62,487 nt of DNA from Hyphomicrobiales bacterium (GTDB lineage Bacteria > Pseudomonadota > Alphaproteobacteria > Rhizobiales > Rhizobiaceae), in NCBI GenBank assembly GCA_024225445.1, contig JAAEMP010000135.1, positions 1-62,487 on the forward strand. Direction: 5' to 3'. Of this stretch, positions 16,889 through 25,595 are shown piece by piece (within the stretch, counting starts at the first letter, position 1; every line of letters starts with the position of its first letter). The notes under the pieces were generated by a model that did not search any database, was not told the origin of the DNA, and saw only the letters and a program-made list of their open reading frames with translations. Made by a program: the position numbers and the translations under genes.

Positions 16889-17614
16889 TTATTTTTCTTT
16901 GGGAAGGGTTGCCAAATGAGCCATGATATCAACCACAATCTGCGGATCAAGTGTACGCAATGCTGGCATTTGCTCGGTTGGTTGACCATTAAGAATTTTG
17001 TGCATAACTTCCCACGGATTGCCCAATTGTTTGGCAAGGGTCTTCTTCATATCTTTAGGCTGGTCTCCTTTCGAACCATGGCATTGGGCACACATGGTTT
17101 CAAAATAATCCTGCCCGCGTGCGGCATCGCCACCTTTGGCTGCCTTTGTCCCATAATCAATATATTTACTCATATCAATCTGTCCTTTGGAGACGAACAA
17201 GGCGAGATCGCGATAATCTCCCTCACCCATCTTACCTGACAATTTGTGAGTACTATCGTTCAAAACCTCGATGATTTTCGCTGGATCGGCCCCAGCCATG
17301 CCGTTAATACCCTTGATACCGGTCTTGTATGACCCAGAACCATATGCACCATCTGCACCTCTGTAATCCCATCCATGGCATGATTTGCAGCGCCAGGTAG
17401 TAGCACCTTCTTTCTTGGTATTGGAAGCCGGCCACGCCGTATGGGTATCTTTGGGTTTTTCAGCCTTAATGACCGCATACCACTTGTCATACAATTTTGC
17501 ACCACGAGCGATAGCCCCCTCATCAGCCGCCAAAACAGAAACTGGTGTCAACATCGTTGCAACAAAGCAACCTGTCAGCGCTAACGAAGATAAACTGCGA
17601 ATTATAGTATTCAT
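16889..17614 (-). CDS. Periplasmic diheme cytochrome c
   Basis: 241 aa from the ATG at 17614, chosen because GGAG lies 8 bases upstream and a clean signal peptide follows (MNTIIRS, hydrophobic core, cleavage near VLAAD at about 30). An upstream in-frame ATG at 17641 would add nine residues and spoil the signal. Two cytochrome c domains: CKSCH at 76-80 and CAQCH at 175-179, each with a downstream Met-containing segment (GKMGEGDYRDL and TEQMPALRTLDP) that could supply the sixth heme ligand. Probably relays electrons between the NapC-type quinol dehydrogenase and a terminal enzyme. Exact family not recognised. Confidence 0.88.
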   Translation of the reverse strand: MNTIIRSLSSLALTGCFVATMLTPVSVLAADEGAIARGAKLYDKWYAVIKAEKPKDTHTAWPASNTKKEGATTWRCKSCHGWDYRGADGAYGSGSYKTGIKGINGMAGADPAKIIEVLNDSTHKLSGKMGEGDYRDLALFVSKGQIDMSKYIDYGTKAAKGGDAARGQDYFETMCAQCHGSKGDQPKDMKKTLAKQLGNPWEVMHKILNGQPTEQMPALRTLDPQIVVDIMAHLATLPKEK

Positions 17615-17916
17615 GGTAATGCTCCATTGTTTTGTATTCACTCGATGTCAGTTCTTCGAGAGTGATTTTTCGACTTCTGGTAGGACTTTTGGTTCTCCTT
17701 TTCACGAGCCAACACGACCCGCTACCGATTGCTCAGTACTAAGTATCCGATTTTGCCGCTTCACACCGCTTACCAAAAACCCTGTCGTTATCCGGTCACT
17801 GACACGAATATCGGCAGCGCGACATGCAAACAAGTACGGCTACCTTGTGAAAACAATATACGGTTGCTCTAAAAAATAAATCCGGGAGTACCCTCTGCAA
17901 ACCTAGGGGAATCCAC
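17615..17916. other. Intergenic region between response regulator and cytochrome genes
   Basis: 302 bp with no gene. As all flanking genes read leftward, it must carry the promoter of the two-cytochrome operon and is the natural place for a binding site of the FixJ-type regulator. I could not define boxes. Confidence 0.45.
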
Positions 17917-18537
17917 TCAGATGGGTTCGCCACGTATCAGCATTTTCACAAGATCAGCCAAAGAGTTGGCCTCCATTTTATTCATAACGCTGGCGCGATG
18001 ATTCTCAACGGTTCGTTCACTGATATCAAATTTTTGGGCGATCACCCTATTCGTGTCACCGTCAACGACCATATCCATCACCTGTCGCTCACGCTCGGTA
18101 AGGCCCAAGATAAGGTTATCTATCGCTACTTTTTCAGCTCGCGACATATCTGCATCCAATCCCGTCCTCACCGCTTTTTGAACGACATCAAGAAGGATAT
18201 CATTCCTGAAAGGCTTTTCAATAAAATCAAATGCCCCTGACTTCATCGCACCAACGGCTATCTGCACATCTCCGTGACCGGTGAGAAAAATAATCGGCAA
18301 ACTGATGTCACGTGCCGCCATGATTTTCTGAAGTTCCAGCCCGCTCATGCCTGGCATGCGGATATCAAGTAAAACACAACCGGGTGTTCCCTCGATATAT
18401 CCATCGAGAAATGATTGCGCTGAATCGAATGTTTCAACTTCAAGATCGACTGTTCTGATCAAGCCGCGAAGAAACCGGCGAACGGCTGCGTCATCATCAA
18501 CCACATGGACAATAGGGGAAATCAGCTCATTGATCAT
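17917..18537 (-). CDS. FixJ-family two-component response regulator
   Basis: 206 aa. Receiver domain with acidic pocket DDD at 14-16, phosphorylation site D58 in LLDIRMPGMSG, then LTGHGD and the conserved Lys in EKPF. C-terminal LuxR-type helix-turn-helix: LTERERQVMDMVVDGDTNRV then ISERTVENHRASVMNKM. The start at 18537 is chosen because GAGGAA precedes it by 7 bases; it overlaps the 3' end of the kinase gene by 11 bp, so the pair is translationally coupled. Likely activates the cytochrome genes directly downstream. Confidence 0.92.
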   Translation of the reverse strand: MINELISPIVHVVDDDAAVRRFLRGLIRTVDLEVETFDSAQSFLDGYIEGTPGCVLLDIRMPGMSGLELQKIMAARDISLPIIFLTGHGDVQIAVGAMKSGAFDFIEKPFRNDILLDVVQKAVRTGLDADMSRAEKVAIDNLILGLTERERQVMDMVVDGDTNRVIAQKFDISERTVENHRASVMNKMEANSLADLVKMLIRGEPI

Positions 18538-20428
18538 CAATTGCTTCCTCACTTATGGTTGGCAGGTAAATATGAAATTTTGTTCCATGTTCTTTGCTTG
18601 AATCAACGGTCAACTTCCCTCCATGAGCTTCAACAATAGACCGACTGATCGACAGGCCCAGGCCAATTCCCTCAATTTTGGTAGTATAGAAAGGTTCAAA
18701 TATTCTTTCCAGATTTTCAGGTGTTAGCCCCTCTCCCCTATCACATACCGAAATACCAACCCCGCCGCCATCGTCTCCATGTGAACTTATTATCAATTGA
18801 CGTTCAGCCGGCTCGTTACCCATCATTGCCTCGATCCCGTTATGCGCAAGGTTGAGAATAACCTGTTGTATCTGGAGCATGTTCGCTGCAACGGGTCGCA
18901 GTTTATTGGCAAAATTGAACGTTATGGATGCTCCGTGTTCACGTGCATCAGTTCGTAAAAGATCCGCGATTTTTTTAATTGCATCGTTGACGCTTATGGT
19001 CTCATGTTTTGGCGGGTCTTTGTGGACAAAGCTGCGGATGGAGTGAATAATATCATTTGCCCGATCAGCTTGTTCGATGACCTGGTCAATGGAATCTTTC
19101 AGAGTCTCCCCCTGATTCTTTTTCATACCCAGGACCTTGCGGCATAATTGCGCGCACCCCGATATTACGGCAAGCGGTTGATTGAGTTCATGGGCAATAC
19201 TGGTGGCCATTTCACCAAGGATAATGACGCGGCCGGCGTGAGCCAGTTCCAACTGTTGTTGACGCTTTTCCTGTGCGGCAATTTTTAACTCTGTTATGTC
19301 CTCTGAAATTCCAAGAAAATGTGTAACCCTGTCATTGGAATCCAAGACCGGTGAGATGGTCGAAAGCGCCCAATAAAGTTCCCCGTTTTTCTTGCGGTTT
19401 TGAATCTCACCGCGCCACTCTTCACCGGCTTTGATGGTTTCCCAAAGTTCCTGATAAGTTTCTGGCGGTAGTTCACCAGCTTTCAGCATCCGCGGATTTT
19501 TCCCGATAACTTCATCAAGAGTATAGCCGGTGACGTCGCTAAACCGAGAATTCACATATTCAATGTTTCCGGACACGTTGGTAATAATTATCATGGCCGG
19601 GCTTTGTTCGACTGCCTGCGACAGTTTACGCAGATTTTCTTCCGCACGAGTTCGCTCGGCGATTTCTTCTGTGAGTTTAAGAGTTCGGTCAGCAACCCTG
19701 ATCTCAAGAGTGTTGCGAGCCTTTCTCAATGCCTCGTTTTTCTCCTCAATATTCGAATATTGCCGCTTGATGGTATGATCGGCACGCCTCACCAGAAAAT
19801 AAAGGGCCGTATAAAGAAGTCCGAATATGATCAACAACCCCACCAGAAGCTGGACAGTCGAGCGATTGATCCGACTGAGTAATTGGGTCACGTCGGAATA
19901 AAGCTCAAAAACACCATGAATGTCTCCATCACCATGTTGGATGGGCAGGTAGCTTTCCACAATATCGCGATTCTGGAACGTACCTTCAAATGTATTAAGC
20001 CGATTCTTAAAGGTGAGCTTGCTGGCCGGCTGGCCAACTCTTGCGGCGAGAAGGAAGCCTGGATTATTACTATTATCCTGGCCGATTTCCTCTATATCTG
20101 AGGAGAAAATGGTTATCCCGTCAAGATTGTAGACTTTGACTTTGAGGATCGATAGGCCAGCCGTGGCAATTTTTACTGCTTCTTCAATATCCCGTATCTC
20201 TGGACGCTGGCGCATTTCTTCGCCGGACAGTCCCAAAATCGAGGAGGAATATGGAGAAAATTTTGGCCATATAGTGTTAGCGAAGGATCGCGCCAATGAC
20301 ACATTCTGGGTTTCTGCATAGGCCACCAGTTGTCGCACCGCGTAGCCATGTGCAAACCACGCCAGTGCAGCCAGGGCGAGCAACCCGACAGTGCTCGTTA
20401 GAAGAAAGAAATGCAAAAGCCTGAACAT
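18527..20428 (-). CDS. Membrane-bound PAS sensor histidine kinase
   Basis: 633 aa. Two membrane helices (about 5-29 and 191-213) enclose a periplasmic sensing region of about 160 residues. Then a coiled-coil linker rich in Glu/Arg (about 220-265), one PAS domain (NVSGNIEYVNSRFSDVTGY onward) with its PAC segment ending near FLGISEDITELK, the phosphoacceptor H413 in IAHELNQPLAVISG, and an ATPase domain with N-box LAHNGIEAM and G2 box GIGLGLSISRSIVEAHGG. Architecture resembles TtrS/FixL-type kinases. No heme-binding His is evident in PAS, so oxygen sensing cannot be claimed. Partner is the overlapping FixJ-type regulator. Confidence 0.9.
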   Translation of the reverse strand: MFRLLHFFLLTSTVGLLALAALAWFAHGYAVRQLVAYAETQNVSLARSFANTIWPKFSPYSSSILGLSGEEMRQRPEIRDIEEAVKIATAGLSILKVKVYNLDGITIFSSDIEEIGQDNSNNPGFLLAARVGQPASKLTFKNRLNTFEGTFQNRDIVESYLPIQHGDGDIHGVFELYSDVTQLLSRINRSTVQLLVGLLIIFGLLYTALYFLVRRADHTIKRQYSNIEEKNEALRKARNTLEIRVADRTLKLTEEIAERTRAEENLRKLSQAVEQSPAMIIITNVSGNIEYVNSRFSDVTGYTLDEVIGKNPRMLKAGELPPETYQELWETIKAGEEWRGEIQNRKKNGELYWALSTISPVLDSNDRVTHFLGISEDITELKIAAQEKRQQQLELAHAGRVIILGEMATSIAHELNQPLAVISGCAQLCRKVLGMKKNQGETLKDSIDQVIEQADRANDIIHSIRSFVHKDPPKHETISVNDAIKKIADLLRTDAREHGASITFNFANKLRPVAANMLQIQQVILNLAHNGIEAMMGNEPAERQLIISSHGDDGGGVGISVCDRGEGLTPENLERIFEPFYTTKIEGIGLGLSISRSIVEAHGGKLTVDSSKEHGTKFHIYLPTISEEAIDDQ

Positions 20429-20671
20429 GACAGCCGCAACCTAGCATTCATGGAACAGATTTGACCAGATTACATTTGTCGATCAGGAAAATATGGATAA
20501 TTGGGAGTCCGTTCAAGAATACTGCGGGAATATCATTTCCCGTGATCTGAGATGAAGGATGGTCTGTTTTCATCAGATCTCGACAGAAACATAGACCCTA
20601 AATGATTGCCTGAATCGAACCCATAATTTACAGGCAGTGGTGGCCAAATCCTATGAGTAAAATCTCTGGGG

Positions 20672-20694
20672 TCCATTTGATGAAATATGCTCTA
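20672..20694 (+). repeat. Dispersed repeat C, minimal copy
   Basis: CCATTTGATGAAATATGCTC resembles the end of the repeat at 31975-32016 (CCATTTGATGAAATACGAAC). It overlaps the msrP stop codon. The match is short, so it may be a relic or convergence. Confidence 0.35.
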
Positions 20695-21663
20695 ATACCA
20701 GATTTTTTGATCTTCCATACCCTTATAGAGACCGGCGACCTGTTCTCCATAACCGTTAAACAACAAGGTCGGCACCCTTTCACCGCTATGCAATACACGT
20801 TCGCTTGCCTGACTCCAGCGCTTGTGATTTACCTTTGGATTAACATTGGCATAAAACCCGTATTCACCCGGACTAACCTCCTGCCAAAAGCTTTTTGGTG
20901 CCGTATCCGTGAAACTGATTTTGACAATTGATTTGATTGACTTGAAGCCGTATTTCCAGGGCAGTGCCAATCGCAACGGAGAACCAAACTGTTTTGCCAG
21001 TGGCTTGCCATAGGCACCGGTTACCATAAACGCCAGATCATTCCTGGCTTCGGCCATCGTCAGGCCCTCGACATAAGGCCACGGATACCAACTCTGCCCT
21101 TGGCCACTTGCCATCGACTTATCCACAAATGTCTCAAATCGCACATATTTGGCCCCAGACAGGGGCTTGGCAAATTCAACCAGGGATTTGAGAGAAAAAC
21201 CAGACCATGGGATGGTCATCGACCATGCCTCTACACAGCGATGACGATATAACCGTTCCTCCAGAGGCATTTTTGCAATCAGGTCATCAATACCCAGTTC
21301 AACCGGCTTATCCACCAATCCGTCAATCATCAGCGTCCACGGGCGAATGCGCAACTTCTGCGCCGCTTTCGATATCTGTTTGTGCGAACCAAATTCATAA
21401 AAATTATTATAGGTGGAATTGACATCTTCCGGGGTCATATCCCGATCCAGCACAAATGCTTCATTGCGCTTGAACGGATAAAGACCCGCACTCGGATCCT
21501 CTGCAGCCATGGCGGAAGTGGCAGATAACCCGCCAAGACTACCTATTGATGCGATAGCGCCCATTCCCGCGATCAACTGTCGGCGGTTAAGAAAAGCGCT
21601 CTCAGGTGTTGTCTGCAAGCCGGCAAGCTCCCAGCTTTTTCGGCAAATGATATTCGGTGCCAT
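20692..21663 (-). CDS. msrP: MsrP-type molybdopterin protein-methionine-sulfoxide reductase, catalytic subunit
   Basis: 323 aa from the ATG at 21663, selected because GGAGGAG precedes it. A twin-arginine signal is present (NRRQLIAGMG, R27-R28, followed by a hydrophobic stretch and AMAA near 54). The sulfite-oxidase-like fold is marked by RHRCVEAWSM, where C143 should be the molybdenum ligand, and SGFSLKSLVEFAKP. Family role: periplasmic reduction of oxidised methionines in envelope proteins, fed by the heme membrane protein MsrQ. No msrQ gene lies in the window; the upstream flank and the HK side hold none. The c-type cytochromes downstream may be an alternative source of electrons, which is inference. 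Confidence 0.92.
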   Translation of the reverse strand: MAPNIICRKSWELAGLQTTPESAFLNRRQLIAGMGAIASIGSLGGLSATSAMAAEDPSAGLYPFKRNEAFVLDRDMTPEDVNSTYNNFYEFGSHKQISKAAQKLRIRPWTLMIDGLVDKPVELGIDDLIAKMPLEERLYRHRCVEAWSMTIPWSGFSLKSLVEFAKPLSGAKYVRFETFVDKSMASGQGQSWYPWPYVEGLTMAEARNDLAFMVTGAYGKPLAKQFGSPLRLALPWKYGFKSIKSIVKISFTDTAPKSFWQEVSPGEYGFYANVNPKVNHKRWSQASERVLHSGERVPTLLFNGYGEQVAGLYKGMEDQKIWY

Positions 21664-21839
21664 TGTTATCTCCTCCACATTCCAAAATCAATTCAAACCA
21701 TTACCGATAAATAGATTACCGGAAGCCAATAACAAGTAAGAAGAATTCACGTTCGCGTTATTGCAACCCTAATCAACAACATGAATATGGGTGGTTTGCA
21801 GGAGAGCAATAATACCAGAGGAAAATGATCTTGAAATGA

Positions 21840-22802
21840 TCAGGGGTTGAAAATGCCGCTGGAGGATACCCGGTTAAGCGAATTTTTAGAAGCGCAAAGC
21901 GTTTCCGTCCTGCTGCCGGGTTTATTCAGGTGTATATCAGTCAGCCATGATGGGGCAGGAAACGGATTGTCGACATAGGCACACTGGGTAATACTGGCAA
22001 GATTACGAGGAATACGAATTCTGACATTCTGGCTTCGATCCCGGCCGATCATGGTTGTTGCGGCACCACTCCCCAGTGTTGCCTTGATACCGGCGAACAC
22101 CTGAAAATAACCATCCTCACCCGCCTCAGCTTCACCAAACACGCTCCAGGGTGAACCGGCGAATTCGCCAAATTGTTTTTCAAAACCTATATTGCCCACA
22201 TTGCCGCGAGAGACAAAACGATGCCCCAGTGAAACTTTGGTATTGTCATCGACATAATAGGATACATCAATTTCATCGACAAATTTGGTATAGACATTTT
22301 GCCCGAATTCCATGGCGAACAGGCCTTCAAACGACCACTGCCCGCTGTAATAGGCAGCTTCCATACCCAACCGCCCGCTATGGACCGGGCTGAGATATCC
22401 CCAGTCCCCGTAAATCCCCATCATGCCAACACCCGGGTCACGCCAGAATATATGAAGCGCTGCCGCAGCACTGGAAGAGGCTGAATTGCCATCGTAATAG
22501 CCGTGAGCCAGATCACCCTGGATACCGAAAGATGAAAAATATGGAATTGCTGTTGAAACTGATATCAACCCCATCCCGTTGGTCACCCCGTCCAGAGAGC
22601 CGCCCAATACACCGTAAGTGAAATTAAATCCGTCAACTGCCGTACTATTTGAAACCAGTCCGGAATCCTGAAAAATTATCGGCTGAGGGTCAATAATACC
22701 GGCAGCATTTGAAGTGCCGGAGCCTGCGCCCAGCACTGCGAAGCCAAGGGAAGCAACGGCAAATCCCTTGATAATCTTTCTACCAAAATTGGCCATTGTC
22801 AT
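21840..22802 (-). CDS. Exported protein, possible outer-membrane beta-barrel
   Basis: 320 aa, family not recognised. A signal peptide is clear: basic start (MANFGRKIIKG), hydrophobic core, cleavage around SNAAG near residue 34. The mature part alternates polar and aromatic residues with many Gly and Tyr (YGDWGYLSPVHSGRLGMEAA, VDEIDVSYYVDDNTKVSLGH), as in outer-membrane barrels, though the last residue is Pro rather than Phe. Two Cys near the C-terminus (TQCAYVDN and ETLCAS) could form a disulfide. Start could be the ATG at 22802 or 22796. It stands alone with over 100 bp on each side. Confidence 0.7.
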   Translation of the reverse strand: MTMANFGRKIIKGFAVASLGFAVLGAGSGTSNAAGIIDPQPIIFQDSGLVSNSTAVDGFNFTYGVLGGSLDGVTNGMGLISVSTAIPYFSSFGIQGDLAHGYYDGNSASSSAAAALHIFWRDPGVGMMGIYGDWGYLSPVHSGRLGMEAAYYSGQWSFEGLFAMEFGQNVYTKFVDEIDVSYYVDDNTKVSLGHRFVSRGNVGNIGFEKQFGEFAGSPWSVFGEAEAGEDGYFQVFAGIKATLGSGAATTMIGRDRSQNVRIRIPRNLASITQCAYVDNPFPAPSWLTDIHLNKPGSRTETLCASKNSLNRVSSSGIFNP

Positions 22803-23250
22803 TCGAATCCGAATTCCGCCAGTATCTTACAGGTTATTTGTATCAATAAATCATAATAATTCAATTCGGATTTGGATAACAAACGCATAATTTCACCCGG
22901 CCAACACCCAGGAATCCAAATTAATTCGCCATTGCGTCATATTAGCAACACAATTTACCAGATTTTGCCCGGTTCAGCAACAACTTCACAAAAAACTCAG
23001 GTACCAATAGCAAAACTGCCACAGCAAATGGCGGAACTTTCAGGATTTTCCACTGACATTGATCAGAGATTCATGGTGGGGTACACCGGACATGATGACC
23101 CGAAACTGTTGTCCACCAGCCAATTCCACCACCTTATACTACAGAAATAGCAATTCTCCCAAATGTTGATATAAATATCACAAAAACTGCGCGAAGTGCT
23201 AGCCCCGATTGGTGATGTTGGGGAAAATCCCCTGGCCACACGAGGACCCG
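22803..23250. other. Divergent intergenic region
   Basis: 448 bp between the exported protein (leftward) and the M20 operon (rightward). It must contain both promoters. No repeat, RNA gene or recognisable ORF was found; the first 90 bp are very AT-rich. Confidence 0.45.
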
Positions 23251-24435
23251 ATGTCGAAGACAGACTTGAAAACTCAACACCTGCGTAGCGACATGGCGGA
23301 ATGGCGCCATGATTTTCATGCAAACCCGGAATTGGGGTTCAATGAAGTACGAACCGCAGAGCGGGTTGCCGTACTGCTGGAAAGCTTCGGCCTGCAAGTC
23401 CATCGTGGGTTTGGCAAGACGGGTATCGTCGGGGTGCTGCAACGGGGAAACGGCGCGCTGAATATTGGCCTTCGCGCCGACATGGACGCACTTCCCATCC
23501 AGGAAGTCGATGGTCTTCCATACAAATCACGAAGTGATGGAATTATGCATGCCTGCGGACATGATGGCCATACGAGCATGTTACTGGGAGCGGCGAAACA
23601 TCTGGCTGAACGGGGCGAATACAGCGGCCGTGTGGTTTTCATTTTCCAGCCAAACGAGGAACATGGTCAGGGCGCTTTGGCGATGATAAAGGACGGCATA
23701 TTAGAGCAATTCGAGGTCGATGAGATCTACGGCATGCATAACATTCCAGGCATGCCCATCGGTACGTTTGCAACCCGTTCCGGCCCAATTACAGCCAGCG
23801 AGAGCCTGTTTGAAATCGAGATATCAGCACGTGGCGGCCATGCAGCTTTACCCCACATGGGAGTTGATACAATCACCGTCGGTTCCCAAATCGTCAATGC
23901 ATTGCAGACGATTGTCTCGCGTAAGCTGAACCCTGGACTGAACGGAGTGGTATCGGTGACCGAATTCATCACTGATGGAAAACGAAATGTTTTGCCGGGC
24001 ACGGCAACCCTTCGCGGTGACGCCCGTGCGCTGACGCCGGAAGTGAACGAGACCATTGAAAGAAAAATGCGCCAGATAGTAAAAGGTACATGCCTGGCTC
24101 ACCAGGTTGAAGCCAGGGTGCTCTACGAAACAGTTTTCCCACCGACGATCAATTCAACAACGCCAGTGGATGCTGCCGGCTCCGCCGCTCGCTTGATATT
24201 AGGAAAAGATGCAGTCGATACGGATTGTTCCCCAAAATTATTTTCTGAGGACTTTGCCCATTTCGCCGCAGTAAAACCGGGATGTTTCGTGCTGATGGGA
24301 AACGGAACCAAGGGGGCTTGCGCCCGTCCGCTCCACTCGGCGGACTACGACTTCAACGATGACGCACTGGTGCCTGGTTCATCATTTTGGGTAACGCTGG
24401 TCGAGCAACAATTGGAAAGCGGGGAAAAAACCTGA
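23251..24435 (+). CDS. M20-family amidohydrolase (N-acyl amino acid / hippurate hydrolase-like)
   Basis: 394 aa from the ATG at 23251, chosen for GAGGA six bases upstream. M20D features: GLRADMDALPIQE near residue 75, the metal-binding ACGHDGHT at 101-108, PNEEHGQGA starting at 134 with catalytic Glu, MHNIPGMPIG near 166, then the dimerisation domain with SARGGHAALPHMGVD and the late ligand region FSEDFAHFA. Cytoplasmic, two-metal enzyme that removes an acyl group from an amino acid or related amine. Substrate unknown. First gene of an operon; its TGA overlaps the next ATG by one base (TGATG). Confidence 0.9.
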   Translation: MSKTDLKTQHLRSDMAEWRHDFHANPELGFNEVRTAERVAVLLESFGLQVHRGFGKTGIVGVLQRGNGALNIGLRADMDALPIQEVDGLPYKSRSDGIMHACGHDGHTSMLLGAAKHLAERGEYSGRVVFIFQPNEEHGQGALAMIKDGILEQFEVDEIYGMHNIPGMPIGTFATRSGPITASESLFEIEISARGGHAALPHMGVDTITVGSQIVNALQTIVSRKLNPGLNGVVSVTEFITDGKRNVLPGTATLRGDARALTPEVNETIERKMRQIVKGTCLAHQVEARVLYETVFPPTINSTTPVDAAGSAARLILGKDAVDTDCSPKLFSEDFAHFAAVKPGCFVLMGNGTKGACARPLHSADYDFNDDALVPGSSFWVTLVEQQLESGEKT

Positions 24436-25583
24436 TGTATGCATCACGGATGGATGACTTGCGACATCGCATGGCTGATGCCGACATTGATGTGGCCTTG
24501 ATCACCGACGACGACAATGTTTACTATCTGACAGGCTACTATGATTACCTGCACATGGATTTCGGTCGCCCGACAATTCTTGTTGTGCATCGTGAAGGCA
24601 GGAGCCTGCTCGTCACCCCAAGCATGGAACTGGGCATGGCCGAATCTGCCGCCCGGGTGGACCACATAGCGCCATGGAATGACGGGCTTGGCAATGAATG
24701 GCGTGAAGAATTGCCAGGCGTGGTTTCCACCGCGGCAGTGATTGCTATGGAACCGGACCGGATGCCACCGGTGGTAAGCAACTATCTCGACACCCTGGTT
24801 GACGCAAACCGGTATCGTGATATCACGCCGCTACTGGCCGAAATGCGCATGATCAAATCGGCCCAGGAGCTGCAACTTGCCCGTCATGCCGGCCAGGTTG
24901 CCAACGCAATGATGACGGCAGGTCGTGCAGCTATCAGGGATGGTGTGCGCGAATTCGAGGTGGCGCTGGCCACCTCACAGGCCGGCACGCGCAAGGCGGC
25001 CGAATTACTGGCAACATACTATGATGACGCCTGCATGTCGCCCAATACACACTTCCTCCAGATCATGGCATCAGGCAGGGAGATCACCAAACCGCACCAC
25101 CGCGCGTCGACCCGCATCATGAAACGGGGTGAGCCAGTATTCCTGTGTTTTTGCGGCATGACAAATTTCCATCGGTTCAAGCTGGGTTTTGATCGCACTT
25201 TCTGGATTGGTGAAATTGCCGATAATCAGCAGGCAGAAGTCTATGAGATAGCGCTCGCCAGTCAGGAAGCCGCCCTGTCGGTGCTAAGGCCAGGCGTTAC
25301 AGCAGAGAGCGTTCATGCGGCTTATGCAGATGTTATTCAGGGCGCAGGCTACGACTATCCGTTTCGTTGCGGGCGCGGCACCGGATACAGTTTTCTTGAA
25401 AAGCCGCAACTCGTGTTCGGCGACAAGACCGTATTGCAGCCGGGAATGGTTCTGGCCGTTGACGGATCGGTCAGTGTGGCAAATACTTTTCGTGCCCAGG
25501 TCGGCGACAGTTTCATTATCACGGCTAATGGTTATGAGCAGATCACCGACCACCCAAATGCGCTGGGTAAAATGATCCTTTGA
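24435..25583 (+). CDS. M24-family creatinase/ectoine-hydrolase-like protein
   Basis: 382 aa from the ATG at 24435 that shares its A with the upstream stop. N-terminal creatinase domain: DDDNVYYLTGYYDYLHMDFG (residues 23-42). C-terminal pita-bread fold is recognisable from HRFKLGFDRTFWIG, GRGTGYSFLEKPQL, GMVLAVDGSV and AQVGDSFIIT. The five metal ligands of Xaa-Pro aminopeptidases (Asp, Asp, His, Glu, Glu) are not conserved at these sites, as in creatinase, so a metal-independent C-N hydrolase is more likely than a peptidase. Ectoine hydrolase DoeA/EutD belongs to this wider group. The operon partners support catabolism of a small cyclic or acylated nitrogen compound. Confidence 0.82.
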   Translation: MYASRMDDLRHRMADADIDVALITDDDNVYYLTGYYDYLHMDFGRPTILVVHREGRSLLVTPSMELGMAESAARVDHIAPWNDGLGNEWREELPGVVSTAAVIAMEPDRMPPVVSNYLDTLVDANRYRDITPLLAEMRMIKSAQELQLARHAGQVANAMMTAGRAAIRDGVREFEVALATSQAGTRKAAELLATYYDDACMSPNTHFLQIMASGREITKPHHRASTRIMKRGEPVFLCFCGMTNFHRFKLGFDRTFWIGEIADNQQAEVYEIALASQEAALSVLRPGVTAESVHAAYADVIQGAGYDYPFRCGRGTGYSFLEKPQLVFGDKTVLQPGMVLAVDGSVSVANTFRAQVGDSFIITANGYEQITDHPNALGKMIL

Positions 25584-25595
25584 GGGAGAAAAACC

